A stretch of DNA of 35,535 bases. Source: Listeria floridensis FSL S10-1187 (GTDB taxonomy: Bacteria; Bacillota; Bacilli; Lactobacillales; Listeriaceae). Positions 7,572-15,639 of this stretch are shown one piece after another; within the stretch, counting starts at the first letter, position 1; each line of letters opens with the position of its first letter. Below the pieces are notes generated by a model. That model was given only the letters and a program-made list of their open reading frames with translations. It had not been told where the DNA came from and did no database searches. The translations under genes were made by a program, and so were the position numbers. The DNA lies in assembly GCF_000525875.1 (NCBI RefSeq), contig NZ_AODF01000034.1, positions 1 through 35,535 on the forward strand. Reading direction: 5' to 3'.

Positions 7572-8954
7572 ATGGCAGAAGACAAAGAAATGCTTGCATT
7601 GGCATCCAACGTATACAATATAAAGAAATTTTATAGTGACACCTTGGAAATTGATGGAAAAAAGTATTATGTTCTTGATCGAATTGATGCGGGAGTCAAT
7701 GCGTTAACTTTAGGAACCAAAAAAGACTACGATAATATGAAAGCCGGACACCCAGAAAAAGTAACCGAAGCCACCGTTGTTTTCCGTGGATCAGAGCCTT
7801 TAAGTGTACCCAGTCGTATGCGCGACTATGGCGGAGGAAAAGAAGGCCTTGATAAAGTCACAGGAGAAATTCTGTTTGATTGGTTAGGGACAGACTATGA
7901 ATACTTGATTAAAAAGCAGCCTTTTGATAATGGAAAATCGAATGCCTTTCAACTTGCGGCGGATTATGTGGGAAAACACTTGCAAACGAAGTTTTATAAT
8001 GCGAAGTTTAATGGAGTTGGCCACTCTCTTGGCGGCAGTGAAGTGAAATATGTGGCTTTCCAATACCCAACAGCCATCAATAAAGTGTATAGCTTTGAAG
8101 GACCCAATATTTATCCATCTCTCTCCAAAGAACAACAAGAGCTTGCGAGATCCGGTTACTTTAATGGGAAAATCTTTGACTATATCAATTTAACTGACGG
8201 TTTAGCCAGGCTGAATCGAGACGAACCGGCCTTTGGTACGCAGCGAATTATTTGGGATTCAAAAGCCAGGTTTGATATGACACACCAGGACATGGAGAGC
8301 TATATTCGAGAACATCCTTTTCTCTCGATTATGGACCGAACCTATGACCGTTTTGGCGGGTTAAATGGATTTGATGCTTTTTTAAAAAAGATCAATCCAA
8401 GCTTATCCTACCTCATGCTGAGTACGTTCTCCGATCATGATCTAGGACGATATCAATTCGATGGGAATCACATTCAATTGTTTACTGGCCAGAAATTAGA
8501 GGTGACCGAGCTGCAACAGATCCAAGACTACTTAAGTTATTCCGGCCTTGGCGAATATTCAGCACCGATGCTGCTGATTCGTGGAGAAACGATGCTTCAA
8601 ATTGCCAGGCATTTAGAAATCGAAACGAAAGAACTATTGGATCAGATGAAAAGCCAACTGGAAGAACTTCCGGACCGAGTGAAAACGGAAACGGATCAGC
8701 TGAAGCATTCGATGATCAGTCTTGTCGGTTACGGCCAATACGACCAGTTGACACCTAATGACGTGGAGGAATTTCATCAGGAACTAGCGATTGATGGGAC
8801 AAACTTTTATAAACCGTCCGAACTGGAAACATCCTGGGATGCTTATAGGACGTACAAAAAAGAAACTGAGGAATATATTGCAGATATTCGGACGCTAGCG
8901 CACAGCTTTTTGAAATTAGATGAAGAACTTGCACGAAAAATGGATTTGAGGTGA
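7572..8954 (+). CDS. Lipase with C-terminal helical (reverse LXG-like) domain; putative T7SS toxin resembling TslA
   Basis: 460 residues. ATG 7572 follows AGAGGTG. The N-terminal 300 residues form an alpha/beta-hydrolase lipase: nucleophile elbow VGHSLGG with Ser152, likely His289 in STFSDHDLGRY, and Asp209 in YINLTDGLAR as a candidate acid. There is no signal peptide. The C-terminal part, about 305-460, is mostly amphipathic helix with a central turn (SLVGYGQY). A lipase followed by a WXG/LXG-like helical domain is the reversed domain order described for S. aureus TslA. Its neighbours match too: a DUF1433 lipoprotein opposite and a small helical protein 4 bases downstream. Expected action is on membrane lipids of competitor cells after T7SS export. 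No secretion genes are in the window, so export would need a machine elsewhere. Alternative: a cell-associated lipase unrelated to T7SS. Confidence 0.7.
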   Translation: MAEDKEMLALASNVYNIKKFYSDTLEIDGKKYYVLDRIDAGVNALTLGTKKDYDNMKAGHPEKVTEATVVFRGSEPLSVPSRMRDYGGGKEGLDKVTGEILFDWLGTDYEYLIKKQPFDNGKSNAFQLAADYVGKHLQTKFYNAKFNGVGHSLGGSEVKYVAFQYPTAINKVYSFEGPNIYPSLSKEQQELARSGYFNGKIFDYINLTDGLARLNRDEPAFGTQRIIWDSKARFDMTHQDMESYIREHPFLSIMDRTYDRFGGLNGFDAFLKKINPSLSYLMLSTFSDHDLGRYQFDGNHIQLFTGQKLEVTELQQIQDYLSYSGLGEYSAPMLLIRGETMLQIARHLEIETKELLDQMKSQLEELPDRVKTETDQLKHSMISLVGYGQYDQLTPNDVEEFHQELAIDGTNFYKPSELETSWDAYRTYKKETEEYIADIRTLAHSFLKLDEELARKMDLR

Positions 8955-8958
8955 TGAG

Positions 8959-9381
8959 ATGACACATACTGATTTATCCACCCTGTCGCCCTTCCAAGCT
9001 ATTCAAACAGCCCGAGCAGAAGGTCAGGCACTTTCTCCAATGTTGCAAGCTCAACTTAATGAAGCTAAACGAGAAGCGCAGCTACAGACGATGAAAACGC
9101 GTCAAAAAGCCGTGATGGAAACACGTGTAACCGACCTTCAAGCGAAAGAAGTCAAGAAGATTCAAGCGCAAACGCACCAGCTGCAAAAATATCTTCAATC
9201 TTCCGGAGCGGAGTTGCAAGCAGCTTGTCGGGGAAAAGCTTCCGAGGCGTTGCAACAGAAGTTAAAGTTTGCTAAAAATGATCAGTTAAAGGAAGATACG
9301 ACAGTTGGAAGTAAAAGCATTGGCAGTAATCGCTATGTGACCATTCCTTTTCCTTCGCACCCCCTACTCGCTCTTATTTAA
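8959..9381 (+). CDS. Small helical protein, likely secretion partner of the lipase
   Basis: 140 residues, ATG 8959 overlapped by a GAGGTGATG ribosome site in the end of the lipase gene, so the two are translationally coupled. Residues 10-110 are highly helical and rich in Gln, Ala and Lys; the last 25 (YVTIPFPSHPLLALI) are not, and may reflect a frameshift near the end. T7SS lipase toxins need small helical WXG-like partners (Tla proteins in S. aureus) that dock on the C-terminal domain. Position and composition suggest the same here, but it has no WXG motif. Confidence 0.5.
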   Translation: MTHTDLSTLSPFQAIQTARAEGQALSPMLQAQLNEAKREAQLQTMKTRQKAVMETRVTDLQAKEVKKIQAQTHQLQKYLQSSGAELQAACRGKASEALQQKLKFAKNDQLKEDTTVGSKSIGSNRYVTIPFPSHPLLALI

Positions 9382-9495
9382 GAAAGAGCTTGTGAAAACG
9401 AGTTGGCCACAAAAAAAACGTTCGGGTTTTTGTTCAAAAAAAGCCTGCAGCAGGCAAACGTGCCCCCAGTTAAAGTCAACTAAATCCGAACAATC

Positions 9496-9541
9496 AAAAA
9501 AAGAGCATTCTCCGGTTGTTTACCGAAAATGCTCTTTTTTT
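9496..9541 (+). terminator. Intrinsic terminator after the lipase operon
   Basis: AAAAGAGCATT pairs with AATGCTCTTTT, with an inner CCGG/CCG stem, ending in seven T's. A separate perfect hairpin, GCCTGCAGCAGGC, lies just upstream at 9443-9455. Confidence 0.85.
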
Positions 9542-9604
9542 GTGTGGCAGAGAGTGATTCTAATGCAATGAATCTTTTTTATCTAGGGAGTTGTGTGCTA
9601 GATG

Positions 9605-10147
9605 CTACTCCCCCATCCTTATTTTATGTTGAAGTTCATTCCATTCCTGGAAAATAGCAGCTACTTGTTGCGAATCATAGCGTGGCATGTTAAAAACAAT
9701 ATATTTATCGAAATCAAAACGATCCATCAATCGATAGAGGTTTCGAGGAGGAATATTATATTCCCTGCAAATATCGGAATGGCTTAGAAGTTTTTTTGGG
9801 ATCTGATTGACAGCTTGAAGCCTCCCCTTTTTTTGTAACCGGGTATTCTCAATAACAAAAAATAGATAAGCCTTTTTGTTGAAAAGTTTCTTCTTTGAAT
9901 AAAGGTGTTCCCACTTTCTATCCGGATAAGCAAGCAAGGCTTGTCGGGCAGTGGTGTTAATTTTGATGTACTTCACTTTGTCTGTAAATGTATATGTGAT
10001 CCAACGTGGTTTAACGCTTAAGTGATCTTGGATGTCATCTGTAGTAATGTGATACCCTTCTTCAAAAGCTTCATGATAATTTTCACTTATTTCCAGACGA
10101 TTTCCAGATGGAATTAAAACAAGGCTAGTTGTAGATAATGGAATCAA
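9605..10147 (-). CDS. Putative DNA-binding regulator of unknown family
   Basis: 180 residues from a TTG at 10147 behind GGGGGC. The C-terminal half contains a probable helix-turn-helix, around residues 120-155 (SHSDICREYNIPPRNLYRLM, then DRFDFDKYI), with basic residues on either side. The N-terminal half is mixed alpha/beta and not recognised. Three tandem 8-bp TATACCAG repeats and a CTGGTATACCAG palindrome lie in its upstream region, as expected for an autoregulated plasmid gene. It stands next to the parA/parB pair and could act in copy or partition control. Confidence 0.5.
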   Translation of the reverse strand: MIPLSTTSLVLIPSGNRLEISENYHEAFEEGYHITTDDIQDHLSVKPRWITYTFTDKVKYIKINTTARQALLAYPDRKWEHLYSKKKLFNKKAYLFFVIENTRLQKKGRLQAVNQIPKKLLSHSDICREYNIPPRNLYRLMDRFDFDKYIVFNMPRYDSQQVAAIFQEWNELQHKIRMGE

Positions 10148-10195
10148 ATATATCTGCCCCCTTTGTTCTTAATGAGTCAAATCAAAGTGCTGTTT

Positions 10196-10221
10196 CTGGT
10201 ATACCAGTATACCAGTATACT
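10196..10221. promoter_or_regulatory. Operator-like tandem repeats (TATACCAG)
   Basis: 2.75 copies of the 8-bp unit TATACCAG at 10200-10221, the first overlapping the 12-bp palindrome CTGGTATACCAG at 10196-10207. Read on the minus strand they give TATACT, a possible -10 for the 9605-10147 gene, so a bound protein would block that promoter. Candidate ligands are that gene's product or the ParB-like protein. Confidence 0.5.
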
Positions 10222-10359
10222 TCTACTTATAATTGTTCAAATAAGTTTTGATATACCGCCTTATATCCTTGAAGTTGGCGTGTTGAAAGCTTGGTATTAA
10301 CATAGTTATCAAGAAGCATGTTCACGATGTCATTGAATTTGTTTAATAGTGGATTAATA

Positions 10360-10397
10360 ACACGTATACATGTAGATCGATCTACATGTATACGTGT
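10360..10397. repeat. 38-bp perfect palindrome
   Basis: ACACGTATACATGTAGATC is followed immediately by its exact reverse complement. It ends one base before the stop codon of the parB-like gene on the minus strand. There is no T-run, so it is not a normal terminator. A cruciform, a centromere site or a double operator are possible. Confidence 0.75.
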
Positions 10398-10744
10398 CTA
10401 CTTGCGTTTTTTTTCATAAATGGAAATCATGGTTCGTAATTCCCTACGTTCATCTTGGGTCAAAGTTGCTTCGTGTTCATCAAGTAAAACATCGAGAATC
10501 TCATCTACGGAATAAAGGCTTTTAATGTTTACTAGTGCATTTAATCTATCTTTATTTCTGAATGAAAGTCTAGTTGTAGTAGTTTTTTCCGGTTTTTTTT
10601 CTATCTTTGATTGTGGTTTTTCCTCAGATGTTGTAGTAAAAATCTGATTTCGAGAAAATGATGAACTTGGCTCAATTTGCTGATTTCTTTCAATTTTTTT
10701 TTGGGGATCTTTTTAACAAACTTTTTTTCATTGTTGGTGGACAT
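10398..10744 (-). CDS. ParB-like (DUF5388-type) centromere-binding protein, frame broken at a T9 run
   Basis: ATG 10744 follows AGGAGG, which overlaps the end of the upstream parA. The first frame gives a basic N-terminus (MSTNNEKKFVKKIPKKK) and would stop early. Adding one base to the nine T's at 10694-10702 continues into a Ser/Thr/Lys-rich linker and a C-terminal domain with TRLSFRNKDRLNALVNI and VDEILDVLLDEH, ending near TQDERRELRTMISIYEKKRK. This matches the DUF5388 family found behind parA in Gram-positive plasmids. Corrected length is 115 residues. It should bind the centromere and stimulate ParA; the palindrome just downstream is a candidate site. Too short an open frame as sequenced to be noticed without the correction. 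Confidence 0.65.
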
Positions 10745-10749
10745 TTTTT

Positions 10750-11397
10750 TTAGACCTCCTTTACTTTGAGACGTTCTAAAAGTTCATTAGTTACGTTTTT
10801 GTACAATTGTGCAACTCTTCTATCGTGCATATCTGCTTGTGGATCTTTGTCTGTATCCACTATTCCAATCAAGTCATATCTTTTTAGTCTTTCCATGTTC
10901 TTCACAACTGTCTGAAACATATTGCTTTCCCCAAAACTCGCAGTTGCATTTTCAAGTGTAGATAAGTCTACTGCTGCATTGTTTTTTAATAAGACAGGCA
11001 GAACACCCAAAATGTCAAAATCGGCGCTATAACTATCAATTAATTCTTGTAGATATTTTACATATGCTTCTGCACCAACTAAGCTCCTCTCTTGCGTTTG
11101 CAGAACAATTATAGTGTAGTCAGAGCTATATAAGGCAGAATCGGTGTATGTAGATAGTGTTGGAGGAACATCTATTAGAATGAAATCAAATTTATTTTTT
11201 AATGGCTCAACTAATTTTGAAAAATAAGCAACCCTGTCAAATTGGCTGTCTGGGAATTTCTTTTCTAAAAATAACGGATAAGATGTAAAGTCAGCAAAAC
11301 TTGGGAGTAAAAACAGGTTCTCTTTTATATTTAGGACTATTTCTTCCAAATCTCCATCTGCTATCGCTGACATCAATGTTTTATCAAATTTTACCAC
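10750..11397 (-). pseudogene. parA: Second ParA, N-terminus lost at a recombination junction
   Basis: About 215 residues of genuine ParA sequence, from VVKFDKTLMSAIADGDLEEI through FLLPSFADFTSYPLFLEKKF and the Walker B FDFILIDVPPTLSTY to the end (stop at 10750). The Walker A region is missing; instead the reading frame runs about 100 bases into opposite-strand uvrX sequence, ending at a start-like codon near 11499. The break lies at about 11385-11405. Without Walker A it cannot work as an ATPase. Its stop overlaps the ribosome site of the parB-like gene, so it may still drive parB translation. A working ParA could be supplied by the 4837-5683 gene, although the two look divergent. Confidence 0.8.
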
Positions 11398-12397
11398 ATG
11401 CGAAGATCCAACAGATATTTCTGCGATACGTGCCCGAAGAGTACTTGTTACCCTACTCAATTGACGAGGCGTTTTTAGATGTGACAGGCTCTCACGCACT
11501 CTTTGGCGATACGTTAACCATAGCGAAACGCATTCAGCAAGATATTCTAGATGAATTGGGGCTATACGTCACGGTAGGGATTGGCGATAATTTGTTGATG
11601 GCGAAGCTTGCGCTTGATAATGCGGCCAAGCATCAAGCGGATGGGATTGCTGAATGGCGATACGCGGATATTCCGGAAACACTTTGGAAAATTAACGAGT
11701 TGACGGATTTTTGGGGGATTGGATCACGGATGGCCAAGCGACTTTATGCGTTAGGAATTTATGATATTTTTGATTTGAGTCAAGCCCCCGAATCTTTGTT
11801 AAAGCACCATCTGGGTGTGATCGGCTCTCAACTGTATTATCATGCGCACGGGCTCGACTTCAGTAAAATCAACGAGAAGTATGTGCCGACTGAAAAAAGC
11901 TATGGCAAGAGTCAGATCTTAGATCGTGATTACCAGGACCCGGTAGAGGTGACGATTATTATCCAGGAGATGGCCGAAGAAATTGCGATGCGACTTCGAA
12001 CGTCGGGTGTAGATACGGCCACGATTTTTTTGCATGTGGGGTACAGTCGATTTAGTACACTTCGCGGATTTCGGCATCAAATGAAAATCCAACCGACCAA
12101 CAGCAGCCGTGTCATCAAGCAAACACTTATGACCATGTTTTGGAAGTATTATCAGGACGAACCGGTGCGGTCCATCATGATCACATGTGGATCAATTACG
12201 CCCAAAAACGGTTTACAGCTGAATCTATTTGAAGATCTAGAACGAAGTTACAAGAGCAGCAACTCGATACAACCATAGATCGAATTCGGAAACGCTATGG
12301 GTTTAAGACACTGATACACGCGAGCAGTTTAGTTGATGGGGTACAAAGGTTAAGAACTATACTAGGGTACTTCGGGTATCAGATGTTAATAGAGTAA
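11398..12397 (+). pseudogene. uvrX: UvrX/UmuC-type Y-family DNA polymerase, 5'-truncated and frameshifted
   Basis: Recognisable polymerase sequence begins near KIQQIFLRYVPEEYLLPYSI with the catalytic DE (YSIDEAFLDV). It continues through the helix-hairpin-helix (ELTDFWGIGSRMAKRLYAL) and the little-finger domain to GLQLNLFEDLE. The N-terminal 100 or so residues, with the first catalytic Asp, are missing; the upstream part of the open frame is antisense of parA. After the codon near 12243 one A appears to be missing: restoring it gives KLQEQQLDTTIDRIRKRYGF and KTLIHASSLVDG, typical of UvrX, to a stop at 12395-12397. The extreme C-terminus diverges. UvrX genes are common on Gram-positive plasmids and ICEs. 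This copy should be inactive. Confidence 0.85.
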
Positions 12398-12448
12398 ATT
12401 GTCACTTACATGAGTCTCATCAAAGGTACTTCAGGTATCAGACAGAAA

Positions 12449-12481
12449 GCCCCCAACCTAGTCGCAATAGGTCGGGGGTTT
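12449..12481 (+). terminator. Terminator-like hairpin
   Basis: CCCCCAACCTA and TAGGTCGGGGG pair around GTCGCAA, followed by a short TTTGTG tail. It follows two copies of the motif GGTACTTC(G/A)GGTATCAGA at about 12367 and 12426. Confidence 0.6.
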
Positions 12482-12626
12482 GTGCTTTAGATAAGCAGAT
12501 TTAATAACAGTTACAGCATAACATATAAACAGAAAAATCACATCCAAATGTTCGAAAAAGGATCAAAATCTCTTAAAAACAACTCTACATATGTGTCTAT
12601 ATACGCGTATCAGATAGAAAAAATTG

Positions 12627-12648
12627 AAAAGCCCTAATAGGCTTTTTT
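12627..12648 (+). terminator. Short terminator-like hairpin
   Basis: AAAAGCC and GGCTTTT with a 6-nt loop and T6. It could equally end a minus-strand transcript. Confidence 0.5.
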
Positions 12649-12742
12649 GGATCAGTAAATGCGCTGATTTTTATTCTATATAGGCTTATTTTTAAAAAAA
12701 AATGGTTCATTTTAAGATAGAGGAGATCACATTTCTAGTCCT

Positions 12743-12952
12743 CTAAATATTTGAATTGAATGAAAAAGAGGAACGTTTTAAAGAGTCTTTTTTTGTTTCG
12801 TGATGAACTAGGAAGTACCTATCTTTCCATTTTTTAGGTACAATCCGTACAACACAGAAAGCCGGAAGTGATTCTTTTTTTACCACAACTATTGCTTGAT
12901 GTAGAACAAAATGATCCAAAGGTGTAAAGATTTTAATTGAAGACAGTAACAC
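12743..12952 (-). CDS. Small hypothetical protein with a hairpin over its start
   Basis: Up to 69 residues from a GTG at 12952. The composition looks protein-like (FTPLDHFVLHQAIVVVKKES, then LPAFCVVRIVPKKWKDRYFL) with a small beta-rich core and a basic tail. The only ribosome site, AAAGGA, lies within the 3' arm of a perfect 12-bp hairpin (12955-12991) and close to the start, so translation should be hindered unless the hairpin opens. I do not recognise the family; it may be a remnant. Confidence 0.3.
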   Translation of the reverse strand: MLLSSIKIFTPLDHFVLHQAIVVVKKESLPAFCVVRIVPKKWKDRYFLVHHETKKDSLKRSSFSFNSNI

Positions 12953-12953
12953 T

Positions 12954-12992
12954 TCCTTTATCAGCCGGTTAGAGAATCTGGCTGATAAAGGA
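12954..12992 (-). promoter_or_regulatory. Leader hairpin hiding a ribosome site
   Basis: On the minus strand CCTTTATCAGCC pairs perfectly with GGCTGATAAAGG around a 13-nt loop. The 3' arm contains the AAAGG used by the following open frame. Confidence 0.5.
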
Positions 12993-13057
12993 GCGCATCA
13001 TCCAATGAGTTAGCCCCTATTCAGACATCAAAATCATGGAGATCATCACTCAGAGAT

Positions 13058-13079
13058 CAAGTTAGGTGAACCTAACTTG
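13058..13079. repeat. Operator-like inverted repeat
   Basis: CAAGTTAGGT-GA-ACCTAACTTG, perfect 10-bp arms with a 2-bp centre. It lies about 40 bases before the remnant frame at 13120. Confidence 0.55.
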
Positions 13080-13119
13080 TTCGAGTTGGACAGGAGATAA
13101 AAGAATAAAACAAAAGGCC

Positions 13120-13266
13120 ATGTCCTTTAAAATCAAGCCAGATACGATTAAGAAATTGAAACAGTCGGCGTTTATTGTGTAGCAAAAAGCATGTGTTGAA
13201 TATGAAAAATCAAAAAAAAGATATAAGAAAACCATAAAAGAAGAGTTTTTTCAAGGTAGCCTTATA
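13120..13266 (+). pseudogene. Remnant of a small basic plasmid protein
   Basis: ATG 13120 gives MSFKIKPDTIKKLKQSAFIV and then a TAG at 13180. The same frame continues with QKACVEYEKSKKRYKKTIKE and EFFQGS, which looks like the helical continuation of one protein, so a single CAG-to-TAG change may have inactivated it. The beginning recalls small DNA-binding plasmid proteins. The 3' limit is unclear. Confidence 0.25.
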
Positions 13267-13370
13267 GGTAGGTTTATAGGTAGGCTTCAGGGGTGGCATG
13301 TGCTTTTTTTTACGAAATCAACCGAAGCACTGAGGCCGCTGTCTTTATTTGCTTTTTTTGCAAGCAAAAA

Positions 13371-13430
13371 ATCCTGACCATTTTCTCTCTACATGGTTTG
13401 ACAACCATTATGAGAGAAAATGGTCAGGAT
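13371..13430. repeat. Large nested inverted repeat (19-bp perfect arms)
   Basis: ATCCTGACCATTTTCTCTC at 13371-13389 and its exact complement at 13412-13430; the 22-base loop holds a second stem (ATGGTT/AACCAT). No T-run follows. Such two-tier cruciforms are typical of replication or single-strand origins. Confidence 0.7.
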
Positions 13431-14669
13431 ACACCTAATAAAGGCAGCTAAAAATAGAAAATAATAAAAATAAAGCACGTGCCAAAAAAGCTATAACTTG
13501 TTAAACAAGAGTGAAAAGGAAGAGTCAAAAAAACCTACTTCTCTTCGCTCTAATCCAGTCTTGAAAGAAAATCCATCTACGTAAAGACCAATATACGGAA
13601 AAAGGTACAACCATCTATGGCTTACTAACTGCAATAATCAAAGTGAAGCTTGAGTAAAGGCTCGTTAGTTTGTACATATACATGTTTTCTAATCATGTGA
13701 CAACCTTTCTGGATGAGTTCGAGTGCTTTAATCGGGGATGGAATGTAAGTTGTTCGCAATATCAGACAGAAAAGACGGGTTACAAACAAAAGCGAAGATG
13801 TAAAAATAGTTGACCAGCACTTCTTTTTTTGCTGTTCGTTTTACCTCCCTCACATGGAGTAAAGACGTATATAAAACTTTAAATGAAGTTGGGGGAACCT
13901 ATATGTTGGGGAAATGAAAATTTTTGAGAATTTTTAGGCATATCTTAAGGAAAACTTATAAAAAGGGAACGATCTGATGATCGTTGCTTATGATTTTTGA
14001 TACTCGTTTGATCTTGGAAAACAAGATAGTGACTACAGGTTATATACAGAGTAGTATTTGATGGATCATGCGTTGAACGATTAATTTTTTTCGGGGATCA
14101 ATTTTGGCTTTGTGCTTTTTATTTGCGGAGGAAGTACATGTTATTTTGAATGGAAAATAAGGGGTTCGAAGTCGCATCATCTGCCTTTTGCTCTTTATCC
14201 TAGAGGTGTGACTATTCTTGGTAAACGACTATCTTTTGTTTCTAATTTACTAGGATAGATCGGTAATAAGAACAGCTCTTAAAAGGGAAAAGGGTAGGTG
14301 TATGGAACGACTCATTTGTTAAATAAGAGTATGGCCACGCGAGCAAGAACGACAGCGTTTAAAAGTGGGGGAAATTAATTGTGGCAGTATACGACTTGAT
14401 AAATAAAAAGATAAAGTAAATTTATGGTTAAAAGATCATGTGCTTTAAAGCTAAAAAAAGCGGTTTTTTTGTCCAATTAACAGAATATGGAGTGGCAAAA
14501 TGCCACCATTTTCCTTCTTTTTTTTTATTTGAGGGTGGCAAAAAGAGGGCAAAAAGCAAAAAAAACTGTGAATGTATGAACAAAAATTAGTGAAAAATCG
14601 TCAAGTTTGTGAAAAAAATGAAAAAATGAGTCAAAAAGGGGTGGCAAATGACTGGCAAATCGCCAAAAA

Positions 14670-14776
14670 TTGACCCCAGAGAGAAGCTAGGCACTGACTA
14701 GCTTTTCAATGGTTTTGACCCCAAATCCTCTTAATCTGCTTGAATGAGAGAATGTTTCACATACTGTCATTCAAGC
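14670..14776. repeat. Cluster of direct and inverted repeats
   Basis: TTGACCCCA occurs at 14670-14678 and 14715-14723, flanking a hairpin AAGCTAG/CTAGCTT (14684-14704). Just downstream GCTTGAATGA (14738-14747) and TCATTCAAGC (14767-14776) form a perfect inverted repeat with a 19-nt spacer. Confidence 0.5.
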
Positions 14777-14932
14777 GCTTTGTGGTTCATTTAAAACTAA
14801 GAACTACGAAGGAAGAGACTCGTGAGCAGCATAAACAAATGAAAGCAAGAGAGTTTAACGAGTCATAGGGGAGCTATTGAACAACCAAACTTAAAGTATT
14901 CGTCTTCATTAAAGCCAATGATGGAAGGTTAA

Positions 14933-15046
14933 GATGCCCTAGTTAAGCTTATAAATCAAAGAAGAAATGTTTTGTTTAAACCATACACAGATACGGAGTA
15001 TAAAGAGAGGAAAGTGCGTTTACAAGCCTATCTAAAGTTCATATAA
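14933..15046 (+). pseudogene. 3' remnant of an unknown gene
   Basis: A 37-codon open stretch bounded by stops and without a start reads like a genuine C-terminus (DALVKLINQRRNVLFKPYTD, then TEYKERKVRLQAYLKFI). Family unknown. Confidence 0.25.
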
Positions 15047-15280
15047 CATTCAATCTGTGAGTGGCTATTTATAGGTAGATGCTTGACTGGTAAACCTTTT
15101 TCTTGTAGTAAAAGAAAAGCGATTAGCACGTCAAGTTAAAGCATTTTTCTATAGAGGGGAAAGGTTAAACTAAGCTCTAAATCCTCTCAGTAAAGAGTGA
15201 AAAAAAAATAAACGGAGTTGATAGGTTAGAAGGATGGAATAAACACTTTAACAAGCTATGGAGATCAAGGAATGGATTCT

Positions 15281-15318
15281 AAAAAAAAACCCTATATCCT
15301 TGTAGTCGGATGTAGGGT
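15281..15318 (-). terminator. Minus-strand intrinsic terminator
   Basis: Read on the minus strand, ACCCTACATCC pairs with GGATATAGGGT and is followed by eight or nine T's. The transcript it ends would come from the right; the only minus-strand gene found there is the 20-codon peptide gene at 15553-15615. Confidence 0.65.
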
Positions 15319-15491
15319 GAAAAGAGAATGATGAGAGCAAACCAAAGCAGGAACGTGCGACTATGGGAAAAGGAAATAGAAACCAACACGAAATCCTGCG
15401 TAAAAACTCTCATGAAGGATGGAAGGATGATAATCATGTATTATTCTGTAAATTTACAAAAAATCTGTTATACTAGAGTTAGTTAGTTTAG

Positions 15492-15528
15492 TGAAGGGTT
15501 TTTCATTGGGATTTATGAAAGCCCTTCA
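15492..15528. repeat. Hairpin downstream of the peptide gene
   Basis: TGAAGGGTTTTTCAT and ATGAAAGCCCTTCA pair almost fully around an 8-nt loop. Read on the minus strand it lies 25 bases after the 20-codon peptide stop. It has no T-run and may protect or process the transcript. Confidence 0.5.
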
Positions 15529-15552
15529 TCTATTGGAAGTTTTCTAGTTCCT

Positions 15553-15615
15553 TTAGAACACGCCGTGTTCAAATGGTTTAATAACTAGACTTAACAAATT
15601 TACAAAAGCTAACAT
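15553..15615 (-). CDS. Candidate Rgg pheromone precursor (20 aa)
   Basis: ATG 15615 has an excellent ribosome site (GGGAGG, 9 bases between GGAGG and ATG). The product is MLAFVNLLSLVIKPFEHGVF, a short hydrophobic peptide. It is encoded divergently from the Rgg gene, where short hydrophobic peptide (SHP) pheromone genes of Rgg systems usually lie. Its promoter carries the same palindrome and extended -10, at the same spacing, as the ABC operon controlled from this locus. In known systems the C-terminal 7-10 residues are the active pheromone, imported by an oligopeptide permease; IKPFEHGVF would be that part. It lacks the Lys-rich N-terminus of streptococcal SHPs. A GAACACgccGTGTTC palindrome (15556-15570) lies in its last codons. 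Confidence 0.55.
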   Translation of the reverse strand: MLAFVNLLSLVIKPFEHGVF

Positions 15616-15639
15616 GAATCATCACCTCCCATACAATAA

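Larger units (their letters stand above)
12993..15552. other. Gene-poor, repeat-rich region; candidate replication or transfer DNA
   Basis: About 2.6 kb without an intact gene. It holds many inverted repeats (listed separately), decayed reading frames near 13120 and 14933, paired TATAGGTAGG repeats at 13264-13289, and clusters of GTGGCAAA-like motifs at 14494-14665. Other small hairpins are AACGATC/GATCGTT (13968-13985) and TTTGCTT/AAGCAAA (13348-13368). No Rep, relaxase or IS could be recognised. The density of hairpins fits a replication origin, single-strand origin or transfer origin, but nothing pins it down. Confidence 0.4.

Noticed and set aside
11301..11397. N-terminal part of the long plus-strand frame leading into uvrX
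   Set aside because: It is the antisense of parA coding sequence; polymerase similarity begins only near 11398.
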